A DNA stretch of 6,792 nt. It comes from Chitinophagaceae bacterium (GTDB taxonomy: Bacteria > Bacteroidota > Bacteroidia > Chitinophagales > Chitinophagaceae). Each line of letters opens with the position of its first letter. Positions within the stretch are counted from its first letter, which is position 1. Positions 1 through 5,922 of this stretch are shown here, piece by piece. The stretch spans positions 1 through 6,792 of the forward strand of contig JAGNOY010000112.1 in NCBI GenBank assembly GCA_017989935.1. Direction: 5' to 3'. Under the pieces are notes generated by a model. The model ran no database searches, was not told where the DNA came from, and worked only from the letters and a program-made list of their open reading frames with translations. The position numbers were made by a program, and so were the translations under genes.

Positions 1-37
1 GATTGAAGCGGAGAACACGCTCTTGTTGGGTAGTCAT
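1..37 (-). CDS. N-terminal fragment of an unidentified protein, cut by the left edge
   Basis: An ATG at 37-35 opens a minus-strand frame that stays open to the window edge and reads MTTQQERVLRFN. Twelve residues are too few to name a family, and I see no signal peptide or motif. The gene begins 73 bases after the TerC-family gene stops, in the same direction, so it could be the last part of that operon or have its own promoter (see 87-117). Bases just upstream are A-rich (GTGAAAACCGAAAGTAAC before ATG), with no Shine-Dalgarno core, like the other starts here. Codons 2-6 form one arm of a perfect 13-base inverted repeat whose other arm lies in the leader, and that position supports a genuine regulated start. 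The start is an inference, because only the first codons are visible. Confidence 0.5.
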   Translation of the reverse strand, partial: MTTQQERVLRFN

Positions 38-77
38 GTTACTTTCGGTTTTCACTTAATTTGTCTACCCAACAAGA
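21..77. repeat. Perfect 13-base inverted repeat around a start codon
   Basis: Bases 21-33 (TCTTGTTGGGTAG) are the exact reverse complement of bases 65-77 (CTACCCAACAAGA), with 31 bases between. Read on the minus strand, the first arm lies in the leader of the left-edge gene and the second covers its codons 2-6. The ATG (37-35) and the whole region where a ribosome would bind lie in the loop. In RNA this could fold into a 13-bp stem that limits initiation, or in DNA it could be a two-half-site operator. No T-run follows the second arm, so it does not look like an intrinsic terminator. The repeat is seen directly; its function is inferred. Confidence 0.6.
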
Positions 78-86
78 CACGCCCTA

Positions 87-117
87 AAAAAATAAAACTT
101 CTTACTTCAACTACAAG
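87..117 (-). promoter_or_regulatory. Weak candidate promoter for the left-edge gene
   Basis: On the minus strand CTTG (117-114) is followed after 19 bases by TATTTTTT (94-87). This resembles the Bacteroidota pattern of TTTG near -33 and TAnnTTTG near -7, with one mismatch in each element. It overlaps the end of the TerC-family gene. A start near 80-83 would give a leader of about 45 bases that begins almost at the first arm of the 13-base inverted repeat. The T-rich tract could match by chance. Confidence 0.25.
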
Positions 118-893
118 ACATCCATGTCTGCCTTTTCATCTTTATCAGAGTAACGCTCGTGTAAATTTACGGGTGGTTGAGCGCTTTTATTTAAACGCAA
201 TTGCACGATATCTACAGCAAAAGAAAAAGCCATGGCAAAATAAATAGTTCCTTTAGGAATATGATAATGCGCACCTTCGGCAATTAAAGAAACACCGATG
301 AGCAATAAAAAACTTAAAGCTAGAATTTTGATTGTTGGATGTTTATGCACGAAATTACTAATGGGCTCAGCGGCAAACAACATAATGATTACAGATACTA
401 TCACAGCTGCCATCATCACCCAAACTTCTTTAGCCATACCTACTGCTGTAATGACTGAATCAATCGAAAACACAATATTTAAAATAAACATTTGCACCAT
501 GACAGCGCTAAAAGACATGATTTTTTTCTGTTTAAGAGAACGAGATTCATCACCACTTTCGCCTTCTAATTTGTGATGAATTTCTTTGGTGCTTTGGTAT
601 ATCAAAAACAATCCTCCTCCTGCAAGTATCAAATCTTTTCCGGAAATTCCGATGTTGAAAATTTGAAATAAAGGCTTATCTAATTTCAAGATAATTGAAA
701 TAGCGGCTAATAATCCAATACGAACTATCATCCCAATAAACAATCCATAACGCCTTGCTTGCTTTTGTCTATTTTCTGGCAACTTTCCTGACAAGATAGA
801 AATGAATACAATATTATCTATTCCTAAAACAACCTCTAGCAAAGAAAGTGTCAACAAACTAATTAAGGTCTCAGAAGTTATATTTTCTATCAT
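111..893 (-). CDS. TerC-family integral membrane protein (probable metal transport)
   Basis: This 260-residue protein has about seven hydrophobic segments (roughly 9-32, 50-70, 85-100, 127-149, 157-177, 188-206, 214-230). Family hallmarks are visible: LLEVVLGIDNIVFIS at 18-32 with E20, D26 and N27; FSIDSVITAVG at 142-152 with D145; and a HPTIK...LLLIGVSLIAEG block at 185-207 with E206, followed by H209 and H211. The paired acidic residues in membrane segments resemble metal-coordinating sites. Known members include tellurite-resistance TerC, the manganese exporter Alx, and Bacillus proteins that help supply metal to secreted enzymes. The substrate here cannot be read from sequence. The loop at 103-124 and the C-terminal tail (236-260) are charged. 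The ATG overlaps the pyrD stop codon (ATGA, 893-890), which fixes the start and suggests translational coupling. Family assignment is firm, function is not. Confidence 0.9.
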   Translation of the reverse strand: MIENITSETLISLLTLSLLEVVLGIDNIVFISILSGKLPENRQKQARRYGLFIGMIVRIGLLAAISIILKLDKPLFQIFNIGISGKDLILAGGGLFLIYQSTKEIHHKLEGESGDESRSLKQKKIMSFSAVMVQMFILNIVFSIDSVITAVGMAKEVWVMMAAVIVSVIIMLFAAEPISNFVHKHPTIKILALSFLLLIGVSLIAEGAHYHIPKGTIYFAMAFSFAVDIVQLRLNKSAQPPVNLHERYSDKDEKADMDVL

Positions 894-1924
894 GATGATA
901 CTTTGATAAAGGATTTACAAATTTTCTTGGCGATGGCAGGACCTTCATAGATAAAGCCTGTATATACTTGCACTAAAGTTGCGCCTGCATCTATTTTTTC
1001 TTGCGCATCTTCGGGTTTAAAAATGCCGCCTACAGCAATGATAGGTAAAGTATGATTTGTCTTTTGCGCTATATAGCGTATTATTTCTGTGCTTCGTTGT
1101 TTCAGCGGCTTTCCACTGACACCACCTAATCCGGTATTTTCAATTTTCTTCTTATCAGTTTTCATACCTTGTCTGTCCAAGGTAGTATTCGTAGCCACGA
1201 TACCACTTAGTTGAGTGGTTTGTACAATTTCAATGACATCATCGAGTTGAGAATCTGTCAAATCTGGTGCAATCTTTAAAAGAATAGGCTTAGGTTTAGG
1301 ATAACTTAAATTAAGATTTTGCAACTGCATCAACAATTTTCTCAACGGCTCTTTTTCCTGTAGCTCTCTTAAATTAGGTGTGTTCGGGCTGCTCACATTA
1401 ACCACAAAATAATCAACCACCTCAAACAGTTTTTTAAAGCAGTAGGCATAATCATCTATGGCATTTTCATTGGGAGTTGATTTATTCTTTCCAATATTTC
1501 CACCGATTATCAAATTAGTTTTTCTATTCTTTAAACGCAAGGCTGCTTCATCTACACCTTGATTATTAAAACCCATTCTATTGATAATTGCTTGATCAAT
1601 AGGAAATCGAAATAATCTTGGTTTCTCATTGCCATCTTGAGGTTTTGGCGTTAAGGTGCCAATTTCAATAAAACCAAATCCTAAGCATGATAATTCATCA
1701 ATGAACATCGCATCTTTATCAAAACCTGCTGCAAGTCCAACTGGATTTTTAAATGTAAGTCCAAATACTTTCCTTTCTAAAGATGGATGATTGATGCAAT
1801 AATTACTTTCGAGGTATTTGCGTCCTACACCAGAATTATAGGCCTTCGTAAGCCATTGCATTACTTTGTAATGAACAGATTCTGGCTCGTATTGAAACAG
1901 AATTTTCTTTACTAGATTATACAT
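890..1924 (-). CDS. pyrD: Dihydroorotate dehydrogenase (quinone), class 2
   Basis: PyrD oxidises dihydroorotate to orotate, the fourth step of UMP synthesis, using FMN and passing electrons to membrane quinone. The 344 residues match the usual class 2 length. The N-terminal 30 residues form the amphipathic membrane-associating segment typical of class 2 and missing from class 1. Visible motifs: NPVGLAAGFDKDA at 60-72 with FMN-contacting K70; EIGTLTPKPQDGNEKPRLFR at 87-106; NRMGFNN at 115-121; NVSSPNTPNLRELQ at 176-189, where S179 is the catalytic base marking class 2; KIAPDL at 217-222; TNTT at 245-248; and the phosphate-binding GGV/SGKPL and AVGGI region (267-301). It starts 6 bases after the thioredoxin lipoprotein gene and its stop overlaps the next gene's start, so it is the middle gene of a three-gene unit. 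A quinone-linked enzyme fits an aerobic respiring host. Confidence 0.97.
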   Translation of the reverse strand: MYNLVKKILFQYEPESVHYKVMQWLTKAYNSGVGRKYLESNYCINHPSLERKVFGLTFKNPVGLAAGFDKDAMFIDELSCLGFGFIEIGTLTPKPQDGNEKPRLFRFPIDQAIINRMGFNNQGVDEAALRLKNRKTNLIIGGNIGKNKSTPNENAIDDYAYCFKKLFEVVDYFVVNVSSPNTPNLRELQEKEPLRKLLMQLQNLNLSYPKPKPILLKIAPDLTDSQLDDVIEIVQTTQLSGIVATNTTLDRQGMKTDKKKIENTGLGGVSGKPLKQRSTEIIRYIAQKTNHTLPIIAVGGIFKPEDAQEKIDAGATLVQVYTGFIYEGPAIAKKICKSFIKVSS

Positions 1925-1930
1925 AGGCGA

Positions 1931-3073
1931 TTATTGTAGAACTTCTTTTAGTTTGCTAATTAAAGAGGCTCCTCTTAAATTTTTTCCAATGATATTCCCT
2001 TGAGGATCTACTAAGAAATTTTGTGGGATAGATTCTACTTTATAATTTCTAGCAATAGAACAGCCCCATCCTTTTAATTCACTGATTTGAGTCCAACTCA
2101 ATCCATCCTTTTGAATGGCTTCTTCCCACTTTTCATGACTCGTATCTAATGAAACGCCTAACACTGTAAAATTCTTATCTTTAAATTGGTTGTAAGCAGC
2201 AACAACATTCGGATTTTCTTGTCTACAAGGACCGCACCAGCTAGCCCAAAAGTCAACTAGTACATATTTCCCTTTAAAGCTACTTAAGCTGACTGCCTTC
2301 CCATCAGGCGTGTTGGCAGAAAAATCTGGCGCAATATCTCCACTTTGTTCAGGAGCTGCAGGTTCTTCATTATCAGGTGATTTGTTTAAAAATCTTTCAG
2401 CAAATGATTTAACTGCATTTGAGTTAGGAAATCGGCTTGGCAATTGTTGATAAAATTGAGTTAGATAGGGCCCCTCCATGGCAGGGTTAATCATGTTTGC
2501 CGCGAATAAGGCACAAGTAGGACTTTTGACGGTGTCTGAAAACTTTTTAACATAAGCGATAAATTTTGAATTGATTTGTCGCAAATCACCTTCTGCCATT
2601 TTCTTTAAGGAATCGTTTTTAGGAGTAGCTTGAAGGGTATCCATGATCATTTGCATGGTTTTGATATCACGAATATTTTCTCTTAGGTTGATCAAAAATC
2701 CTTTTAAGGCATAACTTCCATCTGAACCAGCAATTTTATAATCTTCAAGCTTATTCCAATTGCCTTCAATTTGTGCCTTATCCCCATTTTTCAAGGCAAA
2801 TAAAATATATTTTCCTTGTTCAAATTTAATACGATAAAGCCCTTCTTCTTTCGCGTTGTGACTAAGTTCAAAAGACCCATCTGACTTCGTTTTACCACTG
2901 TCAATAAGTATATTCTGATCAATAGCAAGTTCCTCAAGTTTAAACGCTTGTTCTGGCATATTTTCAATTTTCCCTTTAATTGAAAAATTTTGAGCACAGG
3001 ATGACATAAGAACTTGAATAAAAAGCACTGCAAACGTCCATTGAACGAGGTTCTTTATTTGCTTATACTTCAT
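1931..3073 (-). CDS. TlpA-like thioredoxin lipoprotein with N-terminal DUF4369-type domain
   Basis: The 380-residue product starts with a basic stretch, a hydrophobic segment (about 11-23) and a lipobox-like VLMSSC, so cleavage and lipidation at C26 are likely; alanine follows the cysteine. Residues about 29-125 form a beta-rich region beginning FSIKGKIENM that resembles DUF4369, common in Bacteroidota thioredoxin lipoproteins. A helical linker (about 125-240) follows. The C-terminal TlpA/AhpC-TSA domain (about 245-380) carries FWASWCGPC with active-site C280 and C283, a SIPQNFLVD segment with the likely cis-proline P350, and an extra cysteine C338. The probable role is thiol-disulfide exchange on the periplasmic face of a membrane, client unknown. 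It heads a unit with pyrD (6-base gap) and follows the cox genes after 91 bases with a candidate promoter. A link to cytochrome oxidase maturation is possible but unproven. Confidence 0.9.
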   Translation of the reverse strand: MKYKQIKNLVQWTFAVLFIQVLMSSCAQNFSIKGKIENMPEQAFKLEELAIDQNILIDSGKTKSDGSFELSHNAKEEGLYRIKFEQGKYILFALKNGDKAQIEGNWNKLEDYKIAGSDGSYALKGFLINLRENIRDIKTMQMIMDTLQATPKNDSLKKMAEGDLRQINSKFIAYVKKFSDTVKSPTCALFAANMINPAMEGPYLTQFYQQLPSRFPNSNAVKSFAERFLNKSPDNEEPAAPEQSGDIAPDFSANTPDGKAVSLSSFKGKYVLVDFWASWCGPCRQENPNVVAAYNQFKDKNFTVLGVSLDTSHEKWEEAIQKDGLSWTQISELKGWGCSIARNYKVESIPQNFLVDPQGNIIGKNLRGASLISKLKEVLQ

Positions 3074-3101
3074 GAAATATTATATTTTGTTTTATGGCTC
3101 G

Positions 3102-3128
3102 CAAAAATACAACAAAGCACTTTGCAAA
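3102..3128 (-). promoter_or_regulatory. Candidate promoter of the thioredoxin-pyrD-TerC unit
   Basis: On the minus strand TATTTTTG (3109-3102) fits the Bacteroidota -7 consensus TAnnTTTG exactly. TTTG (3128-3125) could be the -33 element, but the spacer is only 15 bases where about 19-20 is usual; at the usual distance I see no good TTTG. Transcription would start near 3095, giving a leader of about 22 bases. Between the elements lies CAAAG-CA-CTTTG (3113-3124), a palindrome with 5-base arms, placed where an operator could act. The -7 match is good and the rest is tentative. Confidence 0.45.
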
Positions 3129-3147
3129 CATGAATTGAATGGGTAGA

Positions 3148-3172
3148 ACTTATGATAATTGCTATCAAAAGT
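3148..3172 (-). terminator. Weak stem-loop at the end of cyoE
   Basis: Ten-base arms (3163-3172 and 3148-3157) pair at 9 of 10 positions around a 5-base loop: in RNA, ACUUUUGAUA, loop GCAAU, then UAUCAUAAGU. It spans the cyoE stop codon. The stem is AU-rich and no U-run follows, so it is at best a poor intrinsic terminator. It may instead protect the 3' end of the cox message or have no role. Confidence 0.25.
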
Positions 3173-4034
3173 ACTTATCAGCTACTAAAGCAATAAGTAC
3201 AACTGGCAAATAAATAAATGAGGCGAACATGACCTTACGCGCTTTACTGTCAGAATTATCCTTGAGAAAATTCATAGAATTATATAAAAACCAACTTGCC
3301 GCGATGCACATAGGGATGGCTGAAATTAAACTTCCTTCTAAACTTACCATAGGTAATACACTTAATGGAATTAGAACAGCACTGTATAATACACATTGAA
3401 AGGCAGTGAAATAGCCTGCTTTTTCAACTCTAGGCAACATTTTCATGCCCGCTTTTTCGTAATCTTCATGGCCTATCCAGGCAATTGACCAAAAATGAGG
3501 AAACTGCCAAAAAAACTGGATAATAAATAAAGTCCACGCTGCTAAACTACCTATATGGTTAGTACCTGCGACCCATCCTATTAAACATGGTAAAGAACCA
3601 GGTATTGCACCAATGAATACAGAAACCGGGGACACCTTTTTAAGTGGTGTATATACAAATACGTAAAGCGCATAAGAGATAAGGCTTATTATGGCACTTA
3701 ATGCATTGAATTGTAGATACAAGATGAGTAAACCAATAACAAGGCATATCGTACTAAATAATATAGCCTCAGACTTATGCATACGAGCAGCAGGTAAAGG
3801 CCTAGTTTTTGTACGTCGCATTAATGCATCCGTGTGTTGTTCTAATATTTCATTGCTAGCATTCGCTGCTGCTGTTACTAAAGTTCCACCAATAAAAAGC
3901 CAAATAAGTTTTAGAAAATCAATCTTCAAATCCGGTACAATTATATAACCAGCAAGACAAGAAAACACAACCAGCATACTTAAGTTGAGCTTCATTAATT
4001 GTTGATAATCTTTCAACTTCTGTACTATCAACAT
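3165..4034 (-). CDS. cyoE: Heme O synthase (protoheme IX farnesyltransferase)
   Basis: CyoE (CtaB) transfers a farnesyl group to protoheme to make heme O, precursor of heme A for aa3-type oxidases. The 289 residues are normal length and contain about eight to nine membrane segments of the UbiA fold. The first prenyl-binding motif is at 61-81 with N61, E65 and D69, followed by ALMRRTKTRPLP. It reads NxxxExxxD, with Glu at the first acidic position where the classical form has Asp. The second region shows YTPLKKVSP at 128-136, GAIPGSLPCLIGW at 142-154, and the characteristic WQFPHFWSIAW and HEDYEKAGMKMLP segments at 176-201 with D191. The start at M1 leaves a short lead before the conserved region; M14 is a poorer choice. 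It lies 48 bases after coxA on the same strand with no promoter visible between, so co-transcription with its target oxidase is expected. No heme A synthase gene is seen here. Confidence 0.97.
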   Translation of the reverse strand: MLIVQKLKDYQQLMKLNLSMLVVFSCLAGYIIVPDLKIDFLKLIWLFIGGTLVTAAANASNEILEQHTDALMRRTKTRPLPAARMHKSEAILFSTICLVIGLLILYLQFNALSAIISLISYALYVFVYTPLKKVSPVSVFIGAIPGSLPCLIGWVAGTNHIGSLAAWTLFIIQFFWQFPHFWSIAWIGHEDYEKAGMKMLPRVEKAGYFTAFQCVLYSAVLIPLSVLPMVSLEGSLISAIPMCIAASWFLYNSMNFLKDNSDSKARKVMFASFIYLPVVLIALVADKYF

Positions 4035-4082
4035 AAATCTGAACTTTAGCTAATTATCGAATCCGGGCAAAAGAAATCTTCC

Positions 4083-5912
4083 TTAATGAGATTCTTCTCC
4101 TTCTCTAAGAGGTACGTTTTGTGGAATATAATCTCCACCTTCTCCATTATCCTTATAATCATAAGCCCAACGATGAACTGTAGGAATTGGTCCATCCCAG
4201 TTACCATGTCCTGGTAATATTGGAGTTGTCCACTCTAATGAATTTGCTTGCCAAGGATTTGGATCTGCTACTTTTTTACCCTTCCAAATACTAACGAAGT
4301 AATTGAAAACAAAAAGCAATTGAGCAAAAAATACAATAATCGCTGCAATAGAAATCATTTGATTTAATTCGCCGAATTGTTTGAAGGACTCCCAGTTGCT
4401 GTAATCATAATAACGACGAGGCATACCAGCTACTCCTTCATAATGCATAGGCCAGAAAATAACGTAAGCTCCGACAAAAGTGATGAAGAAATGAATATAC
4501 CCCATCGTGTTATTCATAAAACGACCATACATTTTTGGGAACCAATGATATACACCAGCAAACATGCCGAAGAAGGCAGAAATACCCATTACAATATGGA
4601 AGTGGGCAATTACAAAGTAGGTATCATGTAAATGAATATCTAAGGCAGAGTTTCCAAGGAATAACCCAGTTAAACCACCAGAAATAAATAGGGAAACAAA
4701 ACCAATGGCAAACATCATTGGTACTGTAAATCGAATATTTCCTCTAAAGATAGTAGTTAGCCAATTGAACACTTTTACCGCTGAAGGGATGGCAATCAAC
4801 AAAGTTAAGAGAACAAAGATTCCTCCTAAGAAAGGACTCATCCCAGTTACAAACATATGATGTGCCCAAACTAAGAAAGCTAATACGGTAATGCCAATTA
4901 ATGATAAGATCATAGCCATGTATCCGAAAATCGGTTTACGAGAGTGGGTAGACAAAATTTCTGAAGCCATGCCCATCGCAGGTAACATAATGATATAAAC
5001 CTCTGGATGACCTAAGAACCAAAATAAATGTTGATATAAGATCGCAGAGCCACCCACATTCGGTAATGCCTTGCCTGCAATATAAATTTCAGATAAATAG
5101 AAGCTTGTACCAGCATGACGATCAAATAATAGTAATACAGCAGCCGAAAGCAACACTGGGAAAGATAATACACCAAGAATAGCTGTAAACAAGAATGCCC
5201 AAATGGTTAGTGGCATTCTAGTCATGCTCATGCCTGTAGTTCTCATGTTTAAGATAGTTACTATATAATTCAAACCACCTAATAAAGAAGATACAATAAA
5301 TAAGGCCATACTCACCAACCACATGTCCATTCCAATGCCAGAACCCATAGAAGCTTCTTTAAGGGCACTTAATGGGGGGTAGGTTGTCCATCCTCCTGAG
5401 GCAGGACCAGTAGATATAAACAATGAAGCAAACATAATAGCGCCTGCTACTGCAAAAAACCAATACGATAACATGTTTAAGAATGGAGAGGCCATATCTC
5501 TTGCGCCTATTTGAAGTGGTATTAGAAAATTACTAAAAGTTCCACTTAAACCAGCTGTAAGTACAAAGAAAACAAGTACTGTTCCGTGTATAGTTATTAA
5601 GCCATAATACATTTCTGGATCCATTTTCCCGTTAGGAGCCCAATCGCCTAAAAAGGCACTTAGTACTTTAAAAGTTTGTTCTGGATAACCTAATTGAAGT
5701 CTGAAAAATACAGACATTAATCCACCAACTATGGCCCAAAAAATTCCAGTAATTAGAAATTGGCGAGAGATTATTTTATGATCTTGGCTGAATACATACT
5801 TTGTAAAAAAGTGCTGCTTATGCTCATGATGTGCATGATCGTGATGATCGTGGTGGCCATGATCGTCTTTTGTATGCTCAGTGTGGCTATGTAATATTGC
5901 TTCGTTACTCAT
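4083..5912 (-). CDS. coxA: Cytochrome c oxidase subunit I
   Basis: CoxA (CtaD) is the catalytic, proton-pumping subunit of a heme-copper oxidase in the inner membrane, with 12 predicted membrane helices in 609 residues. All metal ligands are present: H109 and H439 for low-spin heme, H437 for the high-spin heme, and H302, H351 and H352 for CuB, with Y306 positioned for the His-Tyr crosslink. GHPEVY keeps E304, marking an A1-type enzyme. The D-channel residues D139, N128 and N146 and the K-channel lysine K380 are in place; S377 stands where many enzymes have Thr. H429-D430 form the Mg/propionate region. The first 34 residues hold 13 histidines before the conserved YVFSQDHK, a possible metal-binding tail that I recall from other Bacteroidota CoxA proteins. 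The gene starts 10 bases after coxB, in an A-rich context (AAATAAATTAAGCATA) with no Shine-Dalgarno core. Heme type (a or o) cannot be read from the sequence. Confidence 0.98.
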   Translation of the reverse strand: MSNEAILHSHTEHTKDDHGHHDHHDHAHHEHKQHFFTKYVFSQDHKIISRQFLITGIFWAIVGGLMSVFFRLQLGYPEQTFKVLSAFLGDWAPNGKMDPEMYYGLITIHGTVLVFFVLTAGLSGTFSNFLIPLQIGARDMASPFLNMLSYWFFAVAGAIMFASLFISTGPASGGWTTYPPLSALKEASMGSGIGMDMWLVSMALFIVSSLLGGLNYIVTILNMRTTGMSMTRMPLTIWAFLFTAILGVLSFPVLLSAAVLLLFDRHAGTSFYLSEIYIAGKALPNVGGSAILYQHLFWFLGHPEVYIIMLPAMGMASEILSTHSRKPIFGYMAMILSLIGITVLAFLVWAHHMFVTGMSPFLGGIFVLLTLLIAIPSAVKVFNWLTTIFRGNIRFTVPMMFAIGFVSLFISGGLTGLFLGNSALDIHLHDTYFVIAHFHIVMGISAFFGMFAGVYHWFPKMYGRFMNNTMGYIHFFITFVGAYVIFWPMHYEGVAGMPRRYYDYSNWESFKQFGELNQMISIAAIIVFFAQLLFVFNYFVSIWKGKKVADPNPWQANSLEWTTPILPGHGNWDGPIPTVHRWAYDYKDNGEGGDYIPQNVPLREGEESH

Positions 5913-5922
5913 TATGCTTAAT

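Noticed and set aside
85..100. T-rich run on the minus strand after the TerC gene, as an intrinsic terminator
   Set aside because: I find no stable hairpin directly before it; the only strong inverted repeat nearby begins after the T-run in the direction of transcription.
23..247. Plus-strand open frame of 74 codons
   Set aside because: It runs across the left-edge gene start, the gap and the antisense of the TerC-family gene, has no recognisable domain and no promoter.
298..576. Plus-strand open frame of 92 codons
   Set aside because: It is wholly antisense to the well-supported TerC-family gene and shows no family motif.
2791..3033. Minus-strand open frame of 80 codons
   Set aside because: It lies out of frame inside the thioredoxin lipoprotein gene; its Leu/Lys-rich composition is what a shifted reading of an AT-rich gene gives.
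3691..3948. Plus-strand open frame of 85 codons
   Set aside because: It is antisense to cyoE, whose membrane protein sequence is intact and conserved; no independent support.
4035..4082. Separate promoter or terminator between coxA and cyoE
   Set aside because: The 48 bases contain no TAnnTTTG element and no hairpin beyond the short palindrome TTAGCTAA; co-transcription is the simpler reading.
4377..4631. Plus-strand open frame of 84 codons
   Set aside because: It is antisense to coxA in a region with conserved oxidase residues and has no motif of its own.
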